Shown: positions 35,430-45,919, counted from the first letter of the stretch. The stretch is 64,000 bases of DNA from Acanthococcus lagerstroemiae (GCA_031841125.1 CM063114.1:11966001-12030000), one strand, 5' to 3'. Notes: generated by a model from the letters alone, not told the origin. Made by a program: numbers and translations.

Positions 35430-35540
35430 TCACCGATGCGATACTTAAAAGGGTAGTTTCCGGGGACAGGCGTGCGGTGTCTGAGGAGCCAATTTAGCAT
35501 GCGTGCATCACCATACGGCCGCCAATGAAAAAAAAAAAAA
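35430..35540 (+). repeat. Short repeat C with A-tail
   Basis: 'agggtagtttccggggac', 'gtgcggtgtctgagg' and 'gcatgcgtgcatcaccatacg', followed by a 13-A run at about 35528-35540. The A-run after the shared end suggests retroposition from an RNA in this orientation. Compare 14200-14365 and 40497-40561. Confidence 0.6.
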
Positions 35541-36660
35541 CCTACTTCTACATAATGTTCTGACTTATAAACATGAAATTAAAGGCATTTTCTGTGGGTA
35601 TCTTACATAGCTAAGTCACGCAATTCCGCTACAACTTCGGAAGATTGCTGTGACCCAGAATATTAAGTAAACCTAATGATCGACAGGGCGTATGTAGGCC
35701 AATCGGTGGACGTTTCAGATTCCCGCGCTGAAAAAGTTGTATGAAGTTCTGCGTTTTTGGTGTTTGAAACCACTCTGAGGTGGAATTTCCAGTCGCACCG
35801 AGCGACTGGAGAGCGACCGCAAGGTCGAATCCGCTGCGGGCCGCTTCTGCTTGCCATTTCACTGCAGCCATGTCGCAAGTGTAGGTAGCCTACATAAGAT
35901 CGCGAATTACCCACGAACTGGCACTCTGAAGAAATGCTTTTGATGTTCAGGCTGAACGGTCGAAAATGCAGTTTCACAAGAGCGCGTATACTTTGGCTCG
36001 CGGTTGCAAACGTCTTTGAGACACTTTTTGTAAAGAAAGGAATGAGAATGACAGCGAGGAGTTATTGAATAATTATTACGCCAATAACGCTCTGCACACG
36101 AGGGGGCATACAACACCGACAGCCCGGTAGTTTTGCGATACATCGTGATCATTATCTGTCGCACTGCATTAAAGAATAATTATCGTAGATAATGAACCGA
36201 CCGGTGGGGGGGGGGGCTGGGACTATCCGTCCAATGCCCTTCTTACGTACGATGAAATATCAACAATATCTCGTGACACGCGATAAAAGACGAGTAAAAA
36301 AGAAGTGCGTTCGATGACATAACCGGACAAGTGTGTTACTGGCACCGTTTATTTGTCAACAATCCGCATCACAGCGTGGGTTGCTCGCATTTGAAGTAAT
36401 TAAAATAGATAATAATACGAAGGAAAAGTCACTTCGGTCTCCGGTCTGCCCCATATGCTTACCAACCGAAATAAACCAGTTCGGTTTACGGTGCTGCGTG
36501 ACGATGAATGATTCGAAGTTCTGACATTCTTCGTGTCAGGTCGTTAAATTGGCGTTTAGATGACGAAGCATGATTAGTTTGCAGTTTTGGTTGCTCGGAG
36601 CGCTGCGGACAAGCGGGACACTCGTCGCTCCTTCGACCAATGATAACATTCTTGAATGGT
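35541..36660. other. No recognisable gene
   Basis: Mixed-composition spacer with overlapping minus frames (35629-35871, 35663-35977, 35907-36164) that share no recognisable domain. A G-run is present at 36205. Confidence 0.35.
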
Positions 36661-36922
36661 CGCCATGTGGTCACGGGGTAACGTGCCTCTAGCGTCTCGG
36701 GTTCGAGACCCCAACGCCAGAAAGCTTGTGATAATACCCCCACTAACATCCTAGCGAGCACAGACTACAATATCAATCGAAGTGGAAACATAGCGCGTCC
36801 TGTAACCATTACCTGTTCACACGAACAAATCATAGGGCGTGTTACCACCAGATCAGAAAGATTGGTACTGTGCGTATGCACGTCGCGGACCGCTTACTCA
36901 GCATCGCGAAACACGTGAGACT
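36661..36922 (+). mobile_element. SINE B body with a different tRNA-like head
   Basis: The head at 36661-36725 has TGGTCACGGGGTAACGTG and GGGTTCGAGACCCC (box B). This differs from the head of the 24925 copy, yet the following body ('ctagcgagcaca', 'actacaatatcaatcgaag', 'gcgcgtcctgtaacc', 'gtgttaccaccagatcagaaag', 'gcacgtcgcggac') is the same. The 3' part is missing after 36922. Confidence 0.75.
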
Positions 36923-37133
36923 TGTTTCAGACTCTTTAAAACTTTCTCAACCTGATGTAAGAATAACTAAAACTGAAATTCGTTTGAGACACTTTTACAC
37001 TTTCAGGCTTCCTTATGATTACAACTCTTTGAGGATGACAAGATTTGTAAGTCTCATGTAATACACGTCACTGGATAAATAGGTTGATTACAAAACTTAA
37101 GAGAATATGTACTTGATAAATTGTACAAATTAG

Positions 37134-37402
37134 CAGTGGCGGATCCAGGATTACACTTTGGGAGGGGCTAAATGTTGGAGAAAAAAAGAGCAAACAAAAT
37201 TTTAAGCATGAATGCATGATTGTTGATAAGTGATAATGTTGATTCATTGATAACGCGATATGTATTCACGAACTGTGCTGTATGAGCGCTACTGTCATTA
37301 AAAACATCGGTGGCTAAAATAAGTGGAAAAGCGAGTGAAAATTTTCTTTTTTTTTTGGGGGGGGGCTATAGCCCCTTTAGCGCCCCCCTGGATCCGCCAC
37401 TG
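37134..37402. mobile_element. 269-bp hAT MITE with perfect 8-bp target duplication
   Basis: TIRs CAGTGGCGGATCCAGG and CCTGGATCCGCCACTG are a perfect 16-bp inverted pair. The direct repeat CAAATTAG lies immediately outside at 37126-37133 and 37403-37410. A T-run plus G-run precedes the right end. No coding capacity. A lone right end of the same family is at 31572. Confidence 0.92.
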
Positions 37403-37504
37403 CAAATTAGTAAGAGAATTGAGAATGGAATAGATGCAGAACTAGGAGATGATCAGTTTGGATTTAGAAAAAGTAGGAAGCAGTGTTAGCTTTGAGATTC
37501 ATAG

Positions 37505-38405
37505 TCCTTTTTTCATTTGCTCTCACCCGAGCCTTGGAACCGCCCCTTCGAGCATTACCTCAGGGACATCGGGGATATTTTTAGGGCTGCCTTAGCCATC
37601 TTCTCTTCTTACCAGGAATCGGCCTAGATCTTCCTGTCGAATACCCGTATCACTAGTCCCGTGGTTTATGACAGTGAGTTCAACAAGCACCGGCAGGTAG
37701 CGCCTCACCCATTTACAGCTTTCAGATACTGGCGATTGATTACACACTTCTCGGAAGCCTCTGCTTTGTAGTGGTTGTGATTCTGTGTATGTTAAGGACG
37801 GTACAGACTAGCACGCATCAACTGCAATGCAACGTGTAATGTATCATGTAACAAACAAAATTTGGGCGAATGCGCGCAAGTATGGACGTCCATACATGCG
37901 CGCATTTGCCCGAATTTTGTTCGTTCGGGAACACACTTGAGCACGAATGCTGTTGAACCGCACCACACCGGGGCGTGCACTCGACGTTACTGCAAATAAT
38001 CGCGCATGAGGCAATTGCATAGCGAGCAATGCTCACTTTGATGGACCGACAGCCGTCGGTTCGGGCCGCGCAGCGCATGAGGCAATTCGCAGCGCATGCC
38101 TTAGCATGCTCGCGCTGTCCACATTACCGAGCCGAGGCAGCCTCTGCACGGTATAGTGTGGTTTGGAAGCATTCGTGCTCAAGTGTGTTTCCGGCTTAAC
38201 ATGTAATAAACAAAATTCGGACGAATGCGCACATGTATGGACGTCCATACATGCGTGCATTCGCCCGAATTTTGTTATCAGAATGCGGTGTTGGAATGTG
38301 TGACAAGTTCTTTCTTGCATTACTGATAACGATGCCGGCGTTGGGAATCGAACCAGGTGACTTTGGGTTATGAAACCGAGTTCTTACCACTACTTCACAG
38401 AGCCA
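37505..38405 (-). mobile_element. 901-bp composite SINE insertion with 15-bp target duplication
   Basis: CTTTGAGATTCATAG occurs at 37490-37504 and 38406-38420, precisely flanking the block. Read on the minus strand it starts at 38405 with a tRNA-Met-like head: AGTAGTGGTAAGAAC, a CAT anticodon in TTCATAA, and CTGGTTCGATTCCC box B. It continues with the long SINE A body, is interrupted by the 37800-38277 foldback, then ends with the SINE A tail at 37505. One retroposition event plus one nested insertion explains it. Confidence 0.85.
37800..38277. mobile_element. Nested foldback element inside SINE A
   Basis: Two near-identical hairpin modules, at about 37855-37922 and 38210-38275, each read CGAATGCGCxCAxGTATGG/ACGTCCATACATGCG and their complement. 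A further inverted pair joins them (GAACACACTTGAGCACG... at 37927 with ...TGCTCAAGTGTGTTTCC at 38178). The same SINE at 34095 lacks this block, so it is an insertion. No coding frame is recognised; the small frames in it are shadows. Confidence 0.7.
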
Positions 38406-38600
38406 CTTTGAGATTCATAGTAGATGGGAGACTCAAAAAGGGGTAGGATACATATGACATTCATTGATACTGAAAAATCTTTTGACAATGTTAAATGAAA
38501 TAAAATGCTCGATATTCTAAAAACAATAGGAATGAAATTTAAAGAAAGACAATTCATTTCAAACTAATATAAAAGGCGAAAGATTTATATGTACTGAAGA

Positions 38601-39284
38601 GAGACCAGCAGCGCCAGTTTCACCATACGGACTGACTGGGCTGCAGCCAAATTGTGGCCCGAAAGATAGTTACCCTAATTGTTTGGGAGATGGGGCTGGA
38701 GGGAGGGGGGTGTAAAATGAAGGCAAAATTCACTTTTCCGGCGCATGGTACCTTTCTACAGAGTGTCTCACATTTGCTTGAAAAACCAGCTGAAAAATTG
38801 CTGACATGTTATCGTGATTTACTGAATTCAGCATTCCCTCAAATCAATTCCTGTACAGGTTACAATACTGATGTGAGTAATGGCTCCATTATCTCTTCCC
38901 AAAAACTGTATCACGGCTGCCATTATGGCTGACACCCTGTTCATTCTCGCTTAATCATATCTTCATTTGCTTTTCCCACAAAACACTTTCTCTGTGCATG
39001 CACATGGTTGCACTGGAAAAATGAAATAACCATAAACATCTGGTGAAGTTGAAGGAAATTTTGAAAGGGCAAGATTATTTTGGACTTCTAGGAACCAAAA
39101 AGTCGAACAAACTATCGGTAATGAAACCATATTTTTATTCAGAAAAAGAAAGTGATGATTTTCTTCCTTAAAAAAAAAAAAAATACAATTTTTCATTAAA
39201 AGAAAAAAAAGGAAGTTCTACTAGAGAAAAGGTCACGAACAATTTCTTTTCATTCCTCATGGAAAAAGTTCATTTTGTCCTCCC
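38601..39284. other. No recognisable gene
   Basis: AT-rich spacer with an A-run near 39170. Nothing recognised. Confidence 0.35.
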
Positions 39285-39960
39285 TCGAGAAAAGAAAAAC
39301 TAACCTCGTTCCCCGAGGAGGGTCGACAAAAAAACACGCATCTTGACTTTCGACAAGAAATAATGAAAACTAAATAGACCTAAATCACATCGCAGACGGA
39401 TTTGCAACCACGGGAGAACATTTTCATATCTATATTTTAATATCAACTTCTCAGTAATCGATTATAATTAGGATACAAAAGCATAGAAAAGGTAAAAAAG
39501 AAATCCATGGAAATTTCTATTAAATACTGAAGATGGCTAGAAGAAATAAAAATTTTCATGGAAATGTGGACCACTGAACTGAATTGTGAACTGACTTCTG
39601 ACTATGAAGACATTGAAGAGCTAAATCATACGAATTGGCTTCACGCAATACGCACTACTGAATTGAACTGGAACTGAACTGGAAATGAGAAGACAAGAGA
39701 AAACAAGTAACCTTGTTCTTCGAGGAGGGTCGGCAGAAAAGCACGCCTCTTGACTCTCGACAAGAAATAATGGGGGGGGGGGATCCATGGAAGAATTAAT
39801 GAATAATTCAACCTGATCCTATCCTAAGGTTTTAAAAAAAGTTTCCATTGAAAATTTTTTTAAATACTGAAGATGGCTGAAAGAAATAAAAATTTCCACG
39901 AAAATTTGAACTGAACTGAATTGCGACCATGAAGAGCTAAATCATACGGATAGAAGTGCC
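39285..39960 (+). repeat. Diverged tandem duplication, about 400-bp unit
   Basis: 'cgaggagggtcgacaaaa', 'acacgcatcttgacttt' and 'cgacaagaaataatg' at 39315-39365 recur at 39722-39772. 'aaatactgaagatggct.gaagaaataaaaatt' at 39520 recurs at 39868. A G-run lies between. Non-coding. Confidence 0.6.
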
Positions 39961-40009
39961 GCGTTGTCGATAGAAATTTACACGAAAAATTTTTATATTA
40001 GGGTATGAT

Positions 40010-40150
40010 CAGGAAAAGTAACGCTAAAAAAGCAGCACTTTTTTCGTTAATGTGCCAAAGCTCTCGATCAGCTATTTCTTCCCGTGATGCTCCAAAGTAA
40101 CGCTCAAAAAGTTACGTTTTTTCCGTCTATGGGCCAAAGCACAGACATGA
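40010..40150 (+). repeat. Short tandem duplication, about 80-bp unit
   Basis: 'aaagtaacgctaaaaaag...ttttttcgttaatgtgccaaagc' is followed by 'aaagtaacgctcaaaaag...ttttttccgtctatgggccaaagc'. Confidence 0.65.
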
Positions 40151-40189
40151 AAATTTTTAAAATAAGGTCGTAGAAATACTGCAGCCCAG

Positions 40190-40310
40190 GGCGGCAAAGT
40201 ACTTAAAACTGGTTCTAGAGACTAGAGCGACACATAGACAACCACCTTTTCCGAGCCCATAGCCCGAGGGTGTCGCTCCGTTGCTCGATAATAATAAAAT
40301 AAAAACCAAA
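40190..40310 (+). mobile_element. LINE 3' tail fragment
   Basis: 'ttttccgagcccatagcccgag', then 'gtgtcgctccgt', then ATAATA/AATAAA simple repeat. Matches the 3' end at 11490-11553. Body absent. Confidence 0.55.
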
Positions 40311-40339
40311 AAAAACTTACATAAAGGACAGAAAGCCAC

Positions 40340-41270
40340 ATTAAGAATAGAAAAAGAGAAAGGGCGGCTAATATAGAGAAATGTGTAAGACAGGGGTGCT
40401 CCTTATCTCCAGTATTATTTAATTTTTACATACGTGTAGAGTGGGTCATAAAAGAAATAAAAGAAAAATTTGAAGCAGGTGTCACTATACATGGAGATCT
40501 GGGGGTGCGGTGTCTCAAGGGCTACTTTGGCATCCATGTATCGCCATACGTCCCACCACACCACTATACATGGAGAGCGAGTGAAGATGCTCAGGTTTGC
40601 AGATGATATTATTGTCTTATTAGTTGAAAGAAATATTGTTTTGGAAAACATTTTAAATGGAATAGAGGAGATTTTGAGTATAGAATATCGTATGAGAATA
40701 AATAAAAATAAAACTAAAGTAATGGTATGTAATCGCTGTGAACATGACAACTTAAATATAAATAGTGGGCAGGAAAAAATTGAGGAAGTAAGCGAATTTT
40801 ACTATTTAGGGAGTAAAATAACAAAGATGGAAGGAGTAAAAGTGATACTAGTAGTAGAATAACACAAGTCAAATTAGAATTTTATCGAAAAAATTATCTT
40901 TTCAAATCAAAAATAAATGTAGAAATCAAAAAATTGTTCTTGAAAACTTATGTTTGGAGTGTAGCCTTGTATTGATGTGAAACGTGGACCATAGGAAAAC
41001 CAGAGAAGAGAAGGATCGAAGCTTTTGAGATGTGGTGCTATAGGTGGATACTTAGCATCAAATGGGCGGATAAGGTAAGAACTGAAGAAGTACTTAACAG
41101 AGTTGGAGGTAAAATGGATATCTGGAATTGTCTTAAAAGAAGGAGAGATAAACCAAGAAGGCATAATTTGAGGCACTCAGGAATAATATCACTGCTGCTA
41201 GAAGGAAGAGTGGAAGGATAGAATTTGGTAGGTCGGCAAAGATTCCAGTTTGTTCGCAGATAATCAAGTT
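40340..41270 (+). pseudogene. RTE-like LINE fossil, sister of 18055-19080
   Basis: 'gtgtaagacaggggtgctcc' (VRQGCSLSP-like block) is followed by the 130-codon frame 40470-40862 with LRFADDIIVLLVERNIVLEN, RMRINKNKTKVMVC and EFYYLGSKI. After frame changes come VWSVALY and IEAFEMWCYRWILSIKWADK (41010-41070), then RHSGIISLLLEGRVEG. It is interrupted at 40497 by a 65-bp insertion with target duplication. No start and no intact frame; dead. Confidence 0.8.
40497..40561 (+). mobile_element. 65-bp insertion of short repeat C with 14-bp target duplication
   Basis: CACTATACATGGAG is found at 40483-40496 and 40562-40575, directly flanking the 65-bp repeat C core. The sister LINE copy at 18685-18720 (minus) has the same site once and without the insert, giving an empty-site control within the window. 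Confidence 0.85.
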
Positions 41271-42579
41271 AACGAATCACAAATGAATCCTTTTAGATAT
41301 ACGTATTTAGGACATACTACAGCCGAATGCTTGTAAACAGACCCAGAATATACTACAGAAGTATTGGATGACCAAAGATGTGGCTTGAACGTTCTAATAT
41401 ACATTTCACTAGATACTCGCACATGAAGTTTGCAGCAAATGTACATATAGAATGCAAAATATTTTATCTACAAATAGTAATCTCACTTATCCCTTATTAG
41501 GCTTCCACTGAGTTACATGAGTTACATTTGTTCTACATTGGTTCCGTATTGAGCCTGCATCCACCCATCTAGAATATTTAATGGACTAAGTTTTAAAGCT
41601 ATGCGGGACGAGAAATGGACATTGTCCACGATTTGTCCATAGTTCGGCTTATGGAAAAAAATGTTAGATGTTTTTAAAAAGTTCCAGATTTGTCCTCGAT
41701 AGGAATAATGAAACAGTTACATGACCTGACATCACTGGGTAGTAATTTTCTGAGGAGTTATATACAAACGTAATTCCATGTGGGTATAAGTACCCCCATT
41801 CGTGATGATCTAAGATTTTAATAATTTCCGTAAGTTCTATCGGGCCGTTTTGGTCTTAAAATGGTGCTAAGGATGTAATACATTAAGAATATACCTATTA
41901 ATTTAGGTTGATTTTAGTAGAATTTGATCAGCTACGTGTGAAGATTTACTCAACAATTAGGTGTTTCGATATGATTATTTTTACAGAGAGTAACTGCGTG
42001 GGAAGGAATTTCGCTAGCAGTTGAATGAAGTGCACGTTTTCACTTTCAAGAACCATTTCAAGAAATTAAAACCGGTGTAACAGAACAACTGAAGCGCATT
42101 CAGTTCTAGTAACAATAAAAAATAAAAATAAAACCAAAAAACTGTCAGTTATCAATTACACCCAGTGATGAAAGCCCTTCAATGTCTTTCCAAAATTTGG
42201 TAACATCGACGCTCTGTTGGCAACTTAGATCAGCATTCACAATCAATTTTATAAGGGCTAACGTACTTTCGATTCTTGATTTTAAAAATTCTGGTCAGTC
42301 GGTGGAAGCTGATATTCAGCTTTTGGCAGAATCAAGTTCAATATCCCCCTCCCCTCGAAAAATTTGCTTCCCTATATTCCCAGCTACATGTTTATTTCCT
42401 CTTGTAGCCTTCAAACGGAAACGGATGTGTAATAATAAGAACATAAGTTATAACTGCGATTACAAATGTATTTTTCCTCTTGGTTAAGCCTTTTCACATG
42501 TTCTGGTATTTTTAGCAGTCAATTTGGTATGAAAGTTGGTACACCGTGAAAGAATTTTCTAGTATTTCCGACTGTTGTG
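41271..42579. other. No recognisable gene
   Basis: AT-rich spacer. The 42182-42487 frame (+) has no recognisable domain. Confidence 0.35.
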
Positions 42580-42690
42580 CGCTACAGGAAGTGCTGGTTC
42601 GATGGTACATAATTGAAGTCGCATTTGCCCATGTAATAGATAACTAATCCGGGACTGGTCGAAGTAACGCTGTTGGTGGGAGGGAGTGCT

Positions 42691-42903
42691 CTTTTTCTAA
42701 TTTTGCTCTCAACCCGAACCCTGGAATCCGCCCTTTCGAGCATTACCTCAGAGACGTCGGGGAGACTGCTAGGGCTGTCTTAGCCCTCTTCACTTCTGGC
42801 CGAAAAACCGCTCTAGGTCGAAATCTGGCGAGTTGCTACGTGGGATCGAACCCGGGATCTCCGGGTTCTGAGACCAACGCGCTATCCACTCGGCCAACCA
42901 GAC
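42691..42903 (-). mobile_element. tRNA-derived SINE A, complete copy
   Basis: Minus orientation. The head (42903-42832) is GTCTGGTTGGCCGAGTGGAT...GGGTTCGATCCCA, with clear box A and box B. The body and tail end in 'gttgagagcaaaattagaaaaag' (42691). The paralogous site at about 44615-44630 lacks it, so it inserted after the duplication. Confidence 0.85.
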
Positions 42904-43238
42904 AAGGGTCATAATTTTCCCAAGCACATTAATTCTCACCTCAGTCGTGTACTATGAGCGGGAAGACTTCAAGAATCAGCAAGCTAAAAGACATGTTCCG
43001 CCTAACAACCTGAACTACGATTAACAATTACAACCAATCATTTTTGCTTAATACGGGTGTCCAGTGACCCCCTATCCACAGAACGCTGCTCCAAACAGGC
43101 AAAACCATAAACTAATCACGCATCACCATCCAAACGCCAACTTAACGAACTAATACAAAGAATTTCAAAGCTTCAAACATTCATCAGCAGGCAGCTTAGT
43201 ACATCGAACTAGTTGAGATTCATTTTGATTTGAAAATA

Positions 43239-43337
43239 CAGGATGGGCCAAAAGTTAGTAACGGGAAAACCCATTTTCCTAATACTTTTTATACGGTGAA
43301 AATGGGTTTTCCCGATACCGACTTTTGGCCCACCCGG
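43239..43337. mobile_element. 99-bp mariner-like MITE
   Basis: CAGGATGGGCCAAAAGT at the left and ACTTTTGGCCCACCCGG at the right, with a second inner inverted pair (GGGAAAACCCATTTTC / GAAAATGGGTTTTCCC). Flanked by TA on both sides (43237-43238, 43338-43339). Folds almost completely into a hairpin. Absent from the paralogous segment. Confidence 0.8.
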
Positions 43338-43440
43338 TATACAGAGCAGACCGGAGATGGCAGAAACTTTTCACGGTTTACCGAGCTGCCATTGTTCATT
43401 ATAATTACCTCAAGTGGGAGCAACACAGAACACACCATAA

Positions 43441-43770
43441 TACGGATTGTTGACAAATAAACGTTGGCAATAACACACTTATCCGGTTGTGTCATTCAAG
43501 GCGCTATCGCGGGCCATGAGATCTATTTTATTATGGAGTAGAGGCACTAAAAGATCATAATTTGTGTTGGATATAAGACGAGGAGTAGAATTTGACTCTC
43601 TGGATACACGAATTTGTGCATGCTGGATTCGAATTTCTGGTCATTCTTTTGCTTCGGTTTTCCTTCTGGAAATGTAAAAATATTAGAGGACTTAGAATTG
43701 GTGTTTTGTACTTCAAAACACATCGCATATCCGCAGACTGTATAGAAGGAATGAAAGAGAATTCTTTTTC
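43441..43770. other. No recognisable gene
   Basis: Spacer between the duplication and SINE B. The 72-codon frame 43592-43810 (+) runs into the SINE and is not convincing. Confidence 0.35.
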
Positions 43771-44158
43771 AGGCGCCGTACCTATGCTGGACGTTGCTTG
43801 GGAAGGTTAATCGTGGTAGTTTGCCATTGCTTTCCCCTTCCCATAGTTTTGTTGCGTTAGAGTTTTCCTTCTCTGTGCCGAAGAGTGTGCAGACGCAGTT
43901 CGCTTACTGCTTCACGAGGTGCACACGCACAATACCAATTTTTCTGATCTGGTGGTAACACGCCCTGCGATTGTCAAGCCTTGCTCGAGTGTATCGGCAG
44001 AGGTTACAGGACGCGCTATGTTCCCACCTCGATTGATACTGTAGTCTCTGGGTTTTCGCTAGGATGTTAGCGGGGATATTCGAATATCCCTAGCTTTCCG
44101 GTGTCGGTGGAACTCGAACTTGAGACGCAAGAATTGCGAAGTGGGCACGTTGCCACTG
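43771..44158 (-). mobile_element. tRNA-derived SINE B
   Basis: Minus orientation: the head at about 44158-44095 ('cacttcgcaattcttgcg', 'tcaagttcgagttcca') is the 24925-type head. The body contains 'gctaacatcctagcg', 'atatcaatcgagg' type and 'gcgcgtcctgtaacc' text, and the 3' end 'ccagcataggtacggcgcct' is at 43771. Body colinear with 24925-25402. Confidence 0.8.
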
Positions 44159-44514
44159 CAATATTTTAATATAAGTATGCCTGTCTTCAGTTTTGTTATA
44201 TTCTTTTTTGCCTTTATGTTGAGCTTAGTCTTTCATTTCTCAATCAACCCTCCTCACTCCGTAGTTATATTTTTGAGAATCATTCTGAAAAATTATGATT
44301 AGTGCAGAATATGAGCTGGGTAGGCATTTAGACTGAGTAACAACGAAAAATGTACAGCAAGTTATCAACGAAATGAAGAACATATGGATGAAAAGGGAAT
44401 CCCCCATGTCCCTTGAAGTTAGCAGATCACTAAAATCGACTCTCAGTTGGCCAACTTTTTAAAAGTTCGTCAGTTTCCAAATTTAAGTTCCCCTTCTCCC
44501 CAAAAATCTCATAG

Positions 44515-45010
44515 AAAGTGCTAGTGGATATTTTAAATTGAAGTCGCGTTTTTCCTTATAATAGATAACTTATCAGGGACAGGCTGAAATGACGTTGTTC
44601 AAGAGTAGGAGAGTGGAGGAGGGTCATAATTTTTCCATTAGTGCAAACTATTTGCTGGGACACGAAATATCATCCGTGAGATTAATAGTAAATTCCACCA
44701 AACACTTAGTCGTGAACTTGCCTAATGACGCGAGTGATGAGTGTCCGCCTGTCCACGAGACTCCAAATCGAACCAGTAAAACCGCAAACCAATCACGTTT
44801 CGCCATACAAACGCCAATTTGAAGAACAGACAAAAAGAATGTCAGAATTTTGACATCGTCGTGCAGCACTGGAAACAGAATTGGTTAAAATCTAACTGGT
44901 TGAGATTCATCTCTCTTTGTAAACATTGGAGATCGAGGAGACCATTCACAGTTTACGGCGCTCCTATCATCCATTTGAATTACTTCAAATGCTAGAAACC
45001 CGCAAAAAAC
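44515..45010 (+). repeat. Diverged duplication, copy 2 (without insertions)
   Basis: Paralogue of 42580-43440 lacking the SINE and the MITE. Frames at 44589-44822 (+) and 44648-44869 (-) overlap each other and show no domain. Confidence 0.6.
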
Positions 45011-45451
45011 TGTGCTAGTATCTAACATACTTAAACAGTGACTGATGTATTACATGAGCCTTATGAACCTTGTCATCCTATCTCGGAGAGCTATAATCGT
45101 AAGCAAGCCAGAAAGGGTAAGACAAAATCTTATAAGAGTTTCAGTTTTAGCTACTCTTAAATCAGATTGAAAAATGTCTAAAGAGTCTGAAACAATTCCG
45201 AAAAAGGCTAGAAGATTCTAACATAAGCATTATGATTAAAGAATTTCAGTTAGTCTTAATAACTGCTTCCCCTCTCCCTTTAGAGAACAATCGGACAGTA
45301 TTGCTTGAACATGAAAAATGTTCCAAAAATTGCCTCCAAATCAAAAATTTTAGAGGTGTTTGAAAAAATTTGACAATTCCTTTTAGAAGGCATTTTTATT
45401 TAGCAGTACAAATCGTTCACAACTCCAATTTAATAACTCACTCAATTATTT

Positions 45452-45919
45452 CTTTTTCTAATTTTACTCTCAACCCGAGCCCTGGAATGCGTCTTTTTGA
45501 ATATGTGGCCTGAGAGGAAGAAAGGGACCTCAGCGCAAAAATGTAAATTTTACAAGAGAGCGGATAAACAAAATTGATAACGTTTTCACGTTACGAAGAC
45601 ACTCAACTTTGAAGACTTACAGCCGTTTGGGAAAATTTTTCAGAATTTTTTGGACAACACCACGCGAAAGAGCGGCCAAAAATTGGTCAAAAACCGTTGT
45701 TACCACAAAAATGTTTGTTTTGTTTTTGTTGCGCTGAAGTCCCTTTCTTCCTGTCAGGCCACATATTACCTCAAAGCCGTTGGGGAGTCTGTTAGGGCTA
45801 TCTTAGCCCTCTTCTCTTCTTGCCGAAAAACCGGCGTAGGTCGAAATGTAGCGAACGTGGGCTCGACCCGGGACCTTCGGGTTCTGAGACCAGCGCGCTA
45901 TCCACCCAGCCAACCGGAC
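45452..45919 (-). mobile_element. SINE A split by a TIR element
   Basis: The tail part 'ttttactctcaacccgagccc' at 45460-45500 and the body plus tRNA-like head at 45763-45919 together make one SINE A. The two parts are separated by the 45505-45762 element. The head ends at 45919 with GTCCGGTTGGCTGGGTGGAT on the minus strand. Confidence 0.85.
45505..45762. mobile_element. 258-bp TIR element nested in SINE A
   Basis: The left end GTGGCCTGAGAGGAAGAAAG is the inverted match of the right end CTTTCTTCCTGTCAGGCCAC with one mismatch, continuing to about 32 bp. ATAT flanks both sides (45501-45504, 45763-45766). No coding capacity. Family not assigned. Confidence 0.8.

Larger units (their letters stand above)
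37060..38600 (+). pseudogene. LINE RT fossil split by a hAT MITE and a composite SINE
   Basis: 'ttacaaaacttaagag' text precedes the MITE. After it comes ISKRIENGIDAELGDDQFGF with RKSRKQC (37407-37487), an RT 'QFGFRKGR' type block. The next block resumes only after 38420: FIDTEKSFDNVK (first catalytic Asp block), KMLDILKTIGMKFKERQF and SNLYKRR. Removing the two insertions (37134-37402 plus its duplication; 37505-38405 plus its duplication) would leave adjacent RT blocks. The element ends near 38600. Confidence 0.7.
42580..43440 (+). repeat. Diverged duplication, copy 1 (with insertions)
   Basis: Shares with 44515-45010 the ordered text 'aattgaagtcgc.ttt', 'taatagataact.atc.ggga', 'gggtcataattttcc', 'aaaccgcaaacyaatcacg'-like, 'aaacgccaa.tt' and 'tggttgagattcat'. 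This copy contains a SINE A (42691-42903) and a 99-bp MITE (43239-43337), both absent from the other copy. Confidence 0.6.
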
